Source: Terriglobia bacterium (GTDB lineage Bacteria; Acidobacteriota; Terriglobia; JAIQFV01). From it: a DNA stretch of 49,810 nucleotides. Below, one piece after another: positions 1-7,298 of this stretch. Each line of letters starts with the position of its first letter. Positions within the stretch are counted from its first letter, which is position 1. The notes beneath the pieces are model-generated. The model was not told the origin of the DNA, made no database searches, and saw only the letters and a program-made list of their open reading frames with translations. Location: positions 1 through 49,810 of the forward strand of contig JAIQFV010000027.1 of assembly GCA_020073085.1 (NCBI GenBank), written 5' to 3'. The position numbers and the translations under genes were made by a program.

Positions 1-7
1 ATTCCAT

Positions 8-219
8 GTGTTCCCCACGCGCGTGGGGATGAACCGAAGCTGGAGCACAAGAAGGACAAGAGCAAGAGGTGTTCCCCACGCGCGTGGGGATGAACCGTCG
101 TCAGTAGTGCGAGAAATTCCTTCCGGTAAGTGTTCCCCACGCGCGTGGGGATGAACCGCTATCAATCCATCCCCAATCATACCGTGGTAAGTGTTCCCCA
201 CGCGCGTGGGGATGAACCG
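8..219 (+). CRISPR. Type I-E CRISPR array, leader-distal end (4 repeats, 3 spacers)
   Basis: Four identical 29-bp repeats start at 8, 69, 130 and 191. Each begins GTGTTCCCCAC, has a GCGC centre, and ends GTGGGGATGAACCG. They are separated by three unrelated 32-bp spacers (37-68, 98-129, 159-190), giving a 61-bp period; bases 1-7 are the end of another spacer. The repeat resembles the E. coli type I-E repeat. By analogy the last eight bases (ATGAACCG) would be the crRNA 5' handle, so transcription runs left to right and the leader and cas genes lie to the left, outside the window. The last repeat is perfect; no further repeat follows 219. Spacers 2 and 3 both end in GGTAA. Spacer 1 is purine-rich. 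Targets cannot be named without a search. Confidence 0.97.
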
Positions 220-341
220 AAAACCGACGCTGCCTCTTTCTCCGCCGAAGCATTTTGGCGTCAGGCACCGACATTCGACGATATCTCAAATCTCGCCCCG
301 TAGACTCCCTAGGTTAAGGCGCCCTAATTGCGAGAATCCGT

Positions 342-521
342 TTATCTGATTCCAAGGCGCTTCAAATGGTGCCCGTATTTGCCTACGAGCCTCTGGGTTA
401 AACGTTTTCTGGGGACTCGAATCGTGATTTTGACCCACTCGTTCAAAAGTTGAACGCTCGTGTAGACGCCAATAGTTGAAGTCTTCAAGTGTCTCTTTGT
501 CCGTTTCCGCGGCTTGGCCAT
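342..521 (-). CDS. Possible small basic protein, unknown (59 aa)
   Basis: This is a short open frame starting at ATG 521, with AGAGG eight bases upstream, a plausible ribosome binding site. The product would be 59 residues, very rich in Arg and Lys (starts MAKPRKRTKRH), with no cysteine and no motif I recognise. An upstream in-frame start at 608 would give 88 aa but has no better signal. It sits in an otherwise non-coding stretch beside the CRISPR array. It may be a chance frame: nothing but the ribosome binding site and composition supports it. Confidence 0.22.
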   Translation of the reverse strand: MAKPRKRTKRHLKTSTIGVYTSVQLLNEWVKITIRVPRKRLTQRLVGKYGHHLKRLGIR

Positions 522-623
522 GTTCAAATCCTCTCGCTTCGCTCCTGAAATGATGTGTTCGATTCGGGAATGCTCATTGGTGCCTAGTCTGAAGGGGCTC
601 TTGCTCAATGTCTAAAGCGCCCG

Positions 624-687
624 GGGTGGGCACCCTGCCTACAACGCAATTCCATGACTTTTCGTTGTAGGCCGGGTCGCCCGACCC
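624..687. repeat. REP-like cluster of palindromes
   Basis: Three inverted repeats lie within about 65 bases. GGGTG-GG-CACCC lies near 624-635. CCTACAACG (638-646) pairs with CGTTGTAGG (663-671) as a perfect 9-bp stem. GGGTCG-CC-CGACCC spans 674-687. This GC-rich nested pattern in a non-coding gap looks like an intergenic REP/BIME-type element or the folded remains of one. No transposase is nearby. Function unknown. Confidence 0.5.
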
Positions 688-786
688 AGCGATTCGGTTT
701 CGTCTACCGCCCGAGAACAATCGACAAATCACCGCCTTGGATCGTGATGTCGGGCCTTTTCACGTTCCTTTGACCCCTCTTTTTGT

Positions 787-1206
787 CTACTTCCCGACAT
801 CCTTCATGATCGCAGCGCAGGCGTCCTTGACGGCATTGCCGAGGCTTCGCGTCGATCCACTGGCGATGGAGTCGCCGTCCTTCTTGAAGACGGCGAATTT
901 GTTGTCCTTCAGCGCGTAGCCTTTGCCCCCTTCGTGATCGAGCAGCACGATGTAATCTGCCTTCTCCTGCTTCATGTTGACCGTGACGCCCGGACACCGC
1001 TCGCCAAATGTTTTGATAATCTCAGCGGTTTGAGGGCGAGCTCCGCCCTTGACCGCACCACCAAACCCATCACTGGTTCCTCCAAACCCTCCAGCGACCT
1101 CCCACGATTTGCTGTCAGTCACAAAGACACGAAGTTTTTCTTTGTCTGCGGCAAAACAGCAATTACAAATGAAAAGAAGAGACAGAAAGACTTTGGTGAT
1201 GGTCAT
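787..1206 (-). CDS. Small secreted protein of unknown function (139 aa)
   Basis: The N-terminus is a typical signal peptide: MTITK, a hydrophobic run rich in Leu, Phe and Cys to about residue 18, then a likely signal peptidase I site after CFA (residues 17-19). The mature part is about 120 residues. It has a glycine-rich stretch (about residues 39-56), one remaining cysteine (C71), and a C-terminal half with alternating charged and hydrophobic residues ending in a helix-like tail. The start at 1206 is supported by GGGAGG four bases upstream. An imperfect inverted repeat lies just upstream at 1226-1248. It is a monocistronic gene flanked by non-coding DNA. I do not recognise the family; it is probably periplasmic or exported. 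Confidence 0.75.
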   Translation of the reverse strand: MTITKVFLSLLFICNCCFAADKEKLRVFVTDSKSWEVAGGFGGTSDGFGGAVKGGARPQTAEIIKTFGERCPGVTVNMKQEKADYIVLLDHEGGKGYALKDNKFAVFKKDGDSIASGSTRSLGNAVKDACAAIMKDVGK

Positions 1207-1225
1207 GAAGCCTCCCTAGGGTAAA

Positions 1226-1248
1226 TGCCAATCCGTCCTGGACTGGCA
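1226..1248. promoter_or_regulatory. Inverted repeat upstream of the secreted-protein gene
   Basis: TGCCAATCC (1226-1234) and GGACTGGCA (1240-1248) match as inverted 9-mers at eight of nine positions, with a 5-base centre. The dyad ends 20 bases before the start codon at 1206. It could be an operator or a 5'-leader hairpin. No regulator is encoded next to it. Confidence 0.35.
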
Positions 1249-1566
1249 ACAAAGAAACACAGGTGAGCGACAACGGCCAGCCAATCACCGTAATGAGAAG
1301 AAGGGCCCGACCTGGGGGTCGCCTGGCCGGTGAGAAGTGTAGGACTCGCTAGAACGGAATTCAAGGGGAATATAGTTGGCGAAGGGAAGAACTAACGCGG
1401 GCGGGAGGATTGGCCGAAGCGGAGATTCCAAATTCCAAAGGCCAAAATCAAAGTAAACTCCATATTCCAAGCATCGAGATTATGAGATGGAAGGCCATGC
1501 AGCGCAGGCATGCAAAGAGCTCATGCCCGCGGCACCCGATGTATCCAATAAGCAAATTCGGAACAT
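1249..1566. other. Non-coding stretch
   Basis: No convincing gene is visible. Around 1424-1475 there is a short patch of 'attccaaattccaaaggccaaaat' type words, related to the dispersed AT-rich repeat seen again at 1960-2212 and 45160-45413. The rest shows nothing I can name. Confidence 0.6.
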
Positions 1567-1595
1567 GTGTTCCCCACTTAAGTGGGGTCAAATCG
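1567..1595 (+). repeat. Solitary degenerate CRISPR-repeat-like element
   Basis: These 29 bases begin GTGTTCCCCAC and continue TTAA, GTGGGG and TCAAATCG. Length and layout match the array repeat at 8-219, with 21 of 29 positions identical. The stem CCCCAC/GTGGGG is kept, while the loop and the handle differ. It lies 1.35 kb from the array. Sixty-one bases downstream, exactly one repeat-spacer unit, the flanking word GGAACATGTGT recurs (1560-1570 and 1621-1631), but the rest of a second repeat is not there. It may be a decayed or stand-alone repeat, or simply a hairpin of similar design. Confidence 0.45.
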
Positions 1596-1635
1596 TCTTA
1601 CGACTCTGGATAGCCTTGTGGGAACATGTGTGCGT

Positions 1636-1700
1636 GAGGCGAAAGCCTGGTCCCTAAGTTCGATGTGACTAATTCGCCGTGCGGAAATTTCCCCCGCACG
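1636..1700. other. Two further hairpins, possible structured RNA or terminator region
   Basis: AGGC-GAAA-GCCT (1637-1648) is a 4-bp stem closed by a GNRA tetraloop. CGTGCGG (1678-1684) and CCGCACG (1694-1700) form a perfect 7-bp stem with a 9-base loop. Together with the hairpin at 1571-1586 they make three stems in 130 bases of otherwise gene-free DNA. No known RNA family is recognised. The second stem has no T-run after it on either strand, so a plain terminator is not well supported. Confidence 0.3.
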
Positions 1701-1789
1701 AAATTGCTGACAGTTAGCCCACCGAAGACCGAAAGAAAAAGGGCCTATCCCGAGATTGACAAGGGATTTCACCTCGACCGCTCAAGATT

Positions 1790-1879
1790 TGGCGGAGGCG
1801 GTAGGATTCGAACCCACGATCCGCGTAAACGGATAACGGTTTTCAAGACCGCCGCCTTCAACCACTCGGCCACGCCTCC
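1790..1879 (-). tRNA. tRNA-Ser (anticodon TGA)
   Basis: On the minus strand the gene starts GGAGGCG at 1879 and ends CGCCTCC plus G and an encoded CCA at 1790. The 7-bp acceptor stem pairs fully. The D-arm region contains GGCCGAGTGG, the anticodon loop reads CTTGAAA (anticodon TGA, codon UCA), and the T loop reads GGTTCGAATCC. A variable arm (GTTATCCG...CGGATCG) with its own stem identifies a class II tRNA, as expected for serine. The total is 90 nt with CCA. A strong sigma70-like promoter lies immediately upstream (1892-1921). serS, encoding the cognate synthetase, lies about 330 bp upstream on the same strand. Confidence 0.97.
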
Positions 1880-1891
1880 GCAGGCCCTGTC

Positions 1892-1921
1892 AGTGTACTG
1901 GCCTGGATTCTGAATTGTCAA
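1892..1921 (-). promoter_or_regulatory. Sigma70 promoter of tRNA-Ser
   Basis: On the minus strand a perfect -35 TTGACA (1916-1921) is followed by an 18-bp spacer and a -10 TACACT (1892-1897). The expected transcription start near 1885 lies about six bases before the tRNA 5' end at 1879, the usual arrangement for a tRNA gene. Confidence 0.75.
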
Positions 1922-1959
1922 TTTGTTCAGTGCAGCCGGGGTTGAGGGAGCCTGCGGAA

Positions 1960-2212
1960 ATTCCAAAGTCCAAAAGCCAAATTCCAAATAAAAGCCAAAT
2001 TCCAATATCCAACCTCAAAACAAAACCCAAATCTCAAAATCTGAAAAACTAATCGACAATATTGTTGCCCGAGAAAAGCAAATGCCATAGAGGTTTGGGA
2101 AGCCCTTATGGAATTCCTTTGTTTGGATTTTGGACTTTAAATTTTGTTTGAAATTTGGCTTTTGGAATTTGGATTTTATTTGGATTTTGGATATTGGGAT
2201 TTAGAATTTGCC
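1960..2212. repeat. AT-rich dispersed repeat, two inverted arms
   Basis: About 1965-2015 consists of words such as attccaaagtcc, aaagccaaattcc and aaataaaagcc. About 2125-2212 carries the same vocabulary on the other strand (tttggcttttgg, aatttggatttta, tttggatattggg). The two arms are inverted around a 110-bp centre between tRNA-Ser and serS. The composition is unlike the neighbouring genes. The same family occurs between the ABC permease genes (45160-45413). Short open frames rich in FGFWxLEFG in these places are repeat translations, not genes. Confidence 0.75.
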
Positions 2213-3505
2213 TCACTGAGCCGGTTCAATCACCTCCATCCCCTCCATGTACGGCCTCAGGGCTTCGGGAATGACCACACTGCCGTTCTTCTGCTGATAG
2301 TTTTCGACAATGGCCAGCCAGGTGCGGCCCACTGCCAGTCCGCTTCCATTGAGCGTGTGAACGAAATCCACCTTGCCCTTCTCCCGTGGCCGGTACCGGA
2401 TGTTAGCCCGGCGCGCCTGAAACGCCTCAAAATTGGAGCAGGAGGAAATCTCCCGAAAGCCGTTCTGAGACGGCAACCACACCTCAATATCATAGGTCTT
2501 GGCGGAGGAGAACCCCATGTCGCCGGTGCAGAGCGTGACGACACGGTAGTGGAGGTTCAGTTTTTGCAGGATGGTTTCCGCATCCCGTGTCAGCTTTTCG
2601 TGTTCCTGGTAGGAGGTATCCGGTCGAGAGAACTTTACCAACTCCACCTTGTTAAACTGGTGCTGGCGGATCAGCCCCCGGGTATCCTTGCCGTAGCTTC
2701 CCGCTTCACTCCGAAAGCATGGAGTGTAGGCGCACAGAGAAATCGGCAGCTGGGCTTCATCAAGAATTTCATCCCGGTAGATGTTCGTCACGGGCACCTC
2801 GGCGGTCGGGATCATCCACAGGTCACGCGTCTCTTCCCCTACCTTCAGCCGAAACAGGTCCTCCGCAAATTTGGGGAGATTTCCGGTGCCGAGCAGCGAA
2901 GCGGAATTCACGATAAAGGGCGGCAGCACTTCGGTGTAGCTGTTCTCCTTGGTCTGGACATCCAGCATGAAATTGATCAGGGCGCGTTCCATCCGTGCCC
3001 CGACGCCCTTATACAGCGCGAACCGAGCGCCGGAAATCTTGGAGGCCCGTTCAAAATCAAGGATTCCCAGGGTCTCGCCCAGATCGGTATGATCTTTCGC
3101 CTGAAAATTGAAGGAGGGCGGAGTGCCCCATCTCCGTTCTTCGCGGTTCTCCTCCGCGGTCTTCCCGACCGGCACTGTCTCATGCGGGATATTGGGGACC
3201 ACGAGAAGCCAATCGCGGAGTTTCAAATCCAGTTCCCGGACTTTCAAGTCGAAGTCGGTAATTTGATCGGAAACGGCCTTCATCTCGGCGATCTTTGAAG
3301 AGGCGTCCTGCTTGTTTTTCTTCAAGACCGCGATCTCTTCAGAGGCTTTATTCCGCGTAGCTTTCAGCTGCTCCCCCTGGGTCAACAGCTCACGCCGCCG
3401 TTTGTCGACCGTTGAGAACTCTTCCAGGCTGAGAGCGATCCCGCGCTGCGCCGTTCTTTCGATTACCCGATCCGGGTGATTGCGCACAAATGAGACATCA
3501 AGCAT
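2213..3505 (-). CDS. serS: Serine--tRNA ligase
   Basis: This class II aminoacyl-tRNA synthetase of 430 residues charges tRNA-Ser with serine in the cytoplasm. The start is set at ATG 3505 ([12 protein letters not shown], the usual SerRS N-terminus), with GGGA about six bases upstream; an upstream in-frame start would add ten unconserved residues. Residues about 1-105 form the long antiparallel coiled coil that binds the tRNA variable arm. The catalytic core follows, with motif 2 around [20 protein letters not shown] and motif 3 around [19 protein letters not shown] near the C-terminus. Length matches bacterial SerRS. The gene has its own promoter at 3581-3610 and lies upstream of the gene for one of its substrate tRNAs. 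No T-box-like leader is evident. Confidence 0.97.
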   Translation of the reverse strand: MLDVSFVRNHPDRVIERTAQRGIALSLEEFSTVDKRRRELLTQGEQLKATRNKASEEIAVLKKNKQDASSKIAEMKAVSDQITDFDLKVRELDLKLRDWLLVVPNIPHETVPVGKTAEENREERRWGTPPSFNFQAKDHTDLGETLGILDFERASKISGARFALYKGVGARMERALINFMLDVQTKENSYTEVLPPFIVNSASLLGTGNLPKFAEDLFRLKVGEETRDLWMIPTAEVPVTNIYRDEILDEAQLPISLCAYTPCFRSEAGSYGKDTRGLIRQHQFNKVELVKFSRPDTSYQEHEKLTRDAETILQKLNLHYRVVTLCTGDMGFSSAKTYDIEVWLPSQNGFREISSCSNFEAFQARRANIRYRPREKGKVDFVHTLNGSGLAVGRTWLAIVENYQQKNGSVVIPEALRPYMEGMEVIEPAQ

Positions 3506-3580
3506 GGTTTTCCCTTTTCGTAAGATTTTCTGCAACGAGCGGCGGAGGGCGCATCTTCTGAGCGCCTCCGTGGCGATGCG

Positions 3581-3610
3581 ACTCTAGCGCACGGAGAAAA
3601 GATCTGTCAA
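3581..3610 (-). promoter_or_regulatory. Sigma70 promoter of serS
   Basis: On the minus strand there is TTGACA (3605-3610), an 18-bp spacer, and TAGAGT (3581-3586). The start would be near 3575, leaving a leader of about 70 nt. That leader contains an imperfect hairpin around 3543-3570 (CGGAGG...CCTCCG arms). Confidence 0.65.
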
Positions 3611-3956
3611 ACAGAAGCGATTCAGAGACTCTTTCTCATTCCATACCTCAAGATCCGGACAAGCCGGAACCAAAACCCGATATTATTATTAGGAACCCAG
3701 GAACCCGGGGAATCGGTCGTCGATGGAAAGCCCTCCGCCGCAGGATCGTCCCATTCTCTTCCGATGGAAGGTTTTAAACTTACAGTATTCCTGGCCTCCT
3801 CATGGTCATTTTTTGCCCTTGTCGGCGCGACTGCTATTGATAAGTTATTCATGGGTTTTCCGGCACCCGGAAACATGCACAAGGATCATCCGGTATCGGA
3901 GATTTCAGATATAATAGGATGTTTGATGCTTCCAGCGCTTCTTTCCTTTCAAGGCC
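3611..3956. other. Non-coding upstream region of the histidine kinase gene
   Basis: No supported gene is visible; short open frames here have no ribosome binding site. A -10 consensus TATAAT sits at 3910-3915, about 42 bases before the kinase start, but no good -35 is visible at the right distance. It could be the kinase promoter or a chance match. Confidence 0.4.
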
Positions 3957-5561
3957 ATGGGACCATTCTTTCATAATCTGAGGTTGCGCACCAAGATCAT
4001 CGCGACCGTGACGGTAGTCATGATTTCCGTGCTTGCCGTGTCGACCTACATTGGGCATTTTTTCATCCAGTTACCCGTGGAAGAGGATCAGTATCATCGG
4101 GCGGTGGAGCTGACGTTTTCAAATTCAGACCGTTTCGCCCGGCGGGGAATTTTCCGGGATCCCGCCTCCCTGGCGCAGGAGTTTCAGATCATCCAGCGGG
4201 ATCATCAGGACGTCCTGGCCATTGCGGTTTACACCCACGGCCCCAGACAGGAACATTCTCTGGTCCTCGCCACCCCTCCTGTGTCTCCGCTCCTGGAGTT
4301 GGATGCGCAGCCCATGGTCCGCCAGATGTTCGAGTACGACAACCCGTTTGAGGGGGTGCAATCCATTGAAACGGGGTCCGGCAAGAGTCTCTCCTGGATT
4401 GTCAGCGCGGAGATCATCGAAGGGGGACACCCGGTCGGGTGCCTCAATCTGAAGGTCTCAAAATACGGGATCAACGTCGTCTCGCGCCAGATGATCAAGT
4501 ACAACGTGGCGGTTCTGCTCCTCGCGATTCTGGCGATTGTCGCCCTGTTGAGCCTGCTCTTCTCCCGACTCGTCAATAAGCCCATTGAACGATTGCTTGA
4601 AGCGATGGAACAGGCTGAAGCGGGGGCGCTGAACACCCGCGTGGATGTTCACCGGGATGATGAGCTGGGTACGATCGCCTCCCGATTCAACCGGATGATG
4701 GACCGGGTGACCGCGCTTAACGAAGAACTCTCCACGCGCGTGGCCGAGGCCACGGAAGAGTTGCGTGAGCGAAACATTGAACTGACGCGCATCAACGAGG
4801 AGCTCTTTGAAACCCAGCGCATGCTGGCGCGCTCGGAGCGGCTGGCCATTGCGGGACAATTGGCCGCCAGCCTCGCCCATGAGATCGGCACCCCGCTCAA
4901 TGCCATTTCAGGTCATGTCCAGCTGCTGACCAAGACGCTCGCCCCGGAAGACGAAGCGGCGCGAAAGCGCCTCAAGATCATTGAAACGCAGATCGACCAC
5001 ATCGTCCGCGTGGTAAAGGACCTCCTGGCCTCCACCCGCGACATCACGCTTTCGCAAACCCCCGCCGACTTGACCCAGTTTCTCGAAGAGATTTTACTTT
5101 TTGCAACCCCCACGCTGGACATGAAGGGAATTCACGTCGAAACCGCCTTTGATCGCACTTTGCCACGGGTCCTTTTTGACGCCCTCCGCCTGCAGCAGGT
5201 GTTTCTCAACCTGATTAACAACTCCATCGATGCCATGCCGAATGGCGGAACCCTGCGACTGCGCACGTTCCTGTCACGTAATTCCAAAGGCGAAGGGGTG
5301 GCCGGCATTGAGTACTCCGATACGGGAGGAGGCATTACGAAGGAGAACCTGTCCCGTATCTTCGAGCCGACCTTTACGACGAAGAGAATTGGCAGCGGGG
5401 CGGGGTTTGGATTGGCAATTTCGAAACAGATCATGAAGGCCCATGGCGGAACGATTTCTGCGGAGAGCCCTGAAGGCGGCGGTGCGCGGTTCATTCTGGA
5501 GTTGCCCCTTGCTGTAGCGGAACCCACCTATGCGGAATCACTTGAACATTCTCGTCGTTGA
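3957..5561 (+). CDS. Membrane-bound sensor histidine kinase (NtrB/AtoS-like, HAMP)
   Basis: This is a 534-residue kinase that autophosphorylates and passes phosphate to the response regulator encoded next. A first membrane segment lies at about residues 13-33, a periplasmic sensor region to about 180, and a second membrane segment at about 182-205. A HAMP domain and a short coiled coil follow. The HisKA H-box reads LAASLAHEIGTPLNAISG, with the phospho-accepting His at 308. The HATPase domain has the N-box LINNSIDAMP (N near 422), the G1 box SDTGGGI, and the G2 box GSGAGFGLAIS. All catalytic boxes look intact. The signal sensed is unknown, as the periplasmic part has no recognised motif. The ribosome binding site is weak (AAGG). 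The 3' end overlaps the regulator gene by 32 nt, implying coupled translation. Confidence 0.93.
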   Translation: MGPFFHNLRLRTKIIATVTVVMISVLAVSTYIGHFFIQLPVEEDQYHRAVELTFSNSDRFARRGIFRDPASLAQEFQIIQRDHQDVLAIAVYTHGPRQEHSLVLATPPVSPLLELDAQPMVRQMFEYDNPFEGVQSIETGSGKSLSWIVSAEIIEGGHPVGCLNLKVSKYGINVVSRQMIKYNVAVLLLAILAIVALLSLLFSRLVNKPIERLLEAMEQAEAGALNTRVDVHRDDELGTIASRFNRMMDRVTALNEELSTRVAEATEELRERNIELTRINEELFETQRMLARSERLAIAGQLAASLAHEIGTPLNAISGHVQLLTKTLAPEDEAARKRLKIIETQIDHIVRVVKDLLASTRDITLSQTPADLTQFLEEILLFATPTLDMKGIHVETAFDRTLPRVLFDALRLQQVFLNLINNSIDAMPNGGTLRLRTFLSRNSKGEGVAGIEYSDTGGGITKENLSRIFEPTFTTKRIGSGAGFGLAISKQIMKAHGGTISAESPEGGGARFILELPLAVAEPTYAESLEHSRR

Positions 5562-6891
5562 TGACGATCCCACCACCCTCGACTTGCTGCAGGAGGCGCT
5601 CACGGCGGAGGCCCATTCCGTGACCACCTGTCAAAGCGGCGAGGAGGCCTTGAACCTGGGGCGTACCCAGGGCTTTGATGTCGTCATCAGCGACATCAAG
5701 ATGGGGGTGGGGTTCAGCGGGCTCGACGTGCTCAAGAGCTTCCGGCAGATCACGCCCACAGCCGATGTCATCCTGATGACCGCCTTTGGTTCCATGGAAT
5801 CGACCATCGAGGCCGTCAAAGCCGGGGCCTATGACTATATCTCCAAGCCGTTCCGCCTCGAAGAGATCCTGCTGATCCTGGAGCGGCTCGTGGAGAAACG
5901 CCGCCTGCAAACCGAGAATCTCCAGTTGCGGCATCAACTGGAAGAGCGTTTTTCGCTCTCGTCGATCATCGGACGGACTCCGGCCATGCTGGAGGTATTC
6001 AAGAAGATCGGGTATGTGGCCGACGGGCGGTCCACGGTCCTGATCACCGGCGAAAGTGGGACCGGCAAGGAGCTGGTCGCCAAGGCGATCCACTACAACA
6101 GCCAGCGGGCCCTGAAGAAATTCATGGCCATTAATTGCGGCGCGCTGACGGAAACGCTCCTGGAATCGGAGTTGTTCGGTCATGTGCGGGGCGCCTTCAC
6201 CGGCGCCATGAGCAACAAGAAGGGGATTTTCGAAGAGGCCGAAGGGGGAACCGTCTTCCTCGATGAGGTCTCAGAAATGTCCACCGCGCTTCAGGTGAAG
6301 TTACTGCGCGTCCTCGATGAACAGGAAGTCCGGCCCGTAGGCGGGTCGGGATCGATCAAGTTCGATGTCCGGATCATCGCCGCCAGTAACAGGAACCTCG
6401 TGGAACTGGCAGAGGGGGGAACCTTTCGCCATGACCTGCTTTACCGGCTGAATGTCATCAACATTCATTTGCCTCCCCTCCGGGAGCGCCGGGATGACAT
6501 CCCGCTGCTCGTGGCCCACTTCCTGAAAAAATTCAGCCAGCCCCCTTCCCCGCCGATCTCGATTGCGGAGGATGCCATGGCGGTTCTCTGCTCGTATCAT
6601 TGGCCCGGTAATATTCGCGAACTGGAAAACACGATAGAGGCCGCCTCCGCTCTGACGCGGACGAGCGTCATCACCGCCAAAGAACTACCTCCCCGCGTCA
6701 TTGAATCTCCTGTCCCACCGGGCCCCGATGCCCTGTTCGCCGATTTGCCCTCCTTCGACGAGCTCGAGCGCCGCTACCTGATACGAACCCTGGAGGCCGC
6801 GGGAAACAACAAGTCGCGCGCCGCCGAAATGATGGGTGTTAACCGGAAGACCCTGACCCGCATGGTCGAGCGGCATGGGATCAAGCTGTAA
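5530..6891 (+). CDS. NtrC-family sigma54-dependent response regulator
   Basis: This 453-residue regulator activates sigma54 promoters when phosphorylated. The receiver domain covers about residues 1-120, with the acidic triple VVDDDP near the N-terminus and the phospho-acceptor Asp55 (VVISDIKMG). The AAA+ domain spans about 145-375, with Walker A GESGTGKE (near 174-181), the sigma54-contacting loop GAFTGA (221-226), Walker B TVFLDEVSEM, and an arginine-rich sensor region (LRERRDDIPLL). The C-terminus (about 410-453) is a Fis-type helix-turn-helix with NNKSRAAEMMGVNRKTLTR. All motifs needed for sigma54 activation are present. Its start overlaps the kinase gene, so the two form a clear two-component pair. 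Target promoters are not identifiable in this window. Confidence 0.95.
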   Translation: MRNHLNILVVDDDPTTLDLLQEALTAEAHSVTTCQSGEEALNLGRTQGFDVVISDIKMGVGFSGLDVLKSFRQITPTADVILMTAFGSMESTIEAVKAGAYDYISKPFRLEEILLILERLVEKRRLQTENLQLRHQLEERFSLSSIIGRTPAMLEVFKKIGYVADGRSTVLITGESGTGKELVAKAIHYNSQRALKKFMAINCGALTETLLESELFGHVRGAFTGAMSNKKGIFEEAEGGTVFLDEVSEMSTALQVKLLRVLDEQEVRPVGGSGSIKFDVRIIAASNRNLVELAEGGTFRHDLLYRLNVINIHLPPLRERRDDIPLLVAHFLKKFSQPPSPPISIAEDAMAVLCSYHWPGNIRELENTIEAASALTRTSVITAKELPPRVIESPVPPGPDALFADLPSFDELERRYLIRTLEAAGNNKSRAAEMMGVNRKTLTRMVERHGIKL

Positions 6892-6903
6892 GGAACCTCT
6901 TCG

Positions 6904-7137
6904 TTATTTCTTTTTCTCCGCAAACCAGAGGCCGCGGGAGAGCGGTCGCCCACAGAAGGGACAGTAATTCAGGCCAAAATAGCCGACCCGCCCCCGGTCG
7001 TTGGCGGAGCGGATGAAAAACTCCGTTTCCACATCATTTAAAATCCGCCCATCGGTCAGCTCATACTTCTCCTTCTGCACAATCGCCTCCTCGGATTGCG
7101 CCTGTGCCATGCCATCGCAACAAGTCACCCGGATCAT
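6904..7137 (-). CDS. Small CPFCG-containing protein, putative zinc ribbon (77 aa)
   Basis: The small acidic protein ends with NYCPFCGRPL and a lysine-rich tail. The single CxxC could bind zinc together with the CC pair near the N-terminus (RVTCCDG), or be one half of a zinc knuckle. The start is placed at ATG 7137, preceded by AAAGGGGG; a GTG at 7182 would extend it by 15 residues without a better ribosome binding site. It lies 161 nt downstream of nuoN on the same strand and could be the last gene of the nuo transcript. It converges with the NtrC-like gene, 12 nt away. The function is unknown. Confidence 0.6.
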   Translation of the reverse strand: MIRVTCCDGMAQAQSEEAIVQKEKYELTDGRILNDVETEFFIRSANDRGRVGYFGLNYCPFCGRPLSRGLWFAEKKK

Positions 7138-7298
7138 CCCCCTTTCATCAAGGAATCGATTGACCCCTCCCCCAATGGACACAGATTGAACCTATTACCA
7201 ACAGAAGAAACTGATCCACCCGGGCGCCGACCCTTCTCTTCACGGCTCCCGCTTTGCATTTTGGCGACTTGGCGTGAGGTCAATTTCGATCGTCGGGT

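Noticed and set aside
101-289. 62-aa minus-strand frame with VHPHARGEH and SSPRAWGT
   Set aside because: Known false product of translating type I-E CRISPR repeats; it coincides with the array.
1285-1470. Short frames with FGLWNLE-type repeats (also at 1769-2005 and 45088-45439)
   Set aside because: They arise from the AT-rich TTTGGAATTTGG repeat; no ribosome binding site or family resemblance. Part of the one at 1769-2005 also covers the tRNA.
2144-3298. 384-aa plus-strand frame opposite serS
   Set aside because: Begins within the AT-rich repeat and is otherwise antisense to serS.
3511-3580. T-box-like leader for serS
   Set aside because: The leader has one imperfect hairpin but no T-box consensus or specifier arrangement; T-boxes are typical of Firmicutes.
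3764-3976. 70-aa hydrophobic frame before the kinase gene
   Set aside because: No ribosome binding site, overlaps the kinase start, no recognised feature.
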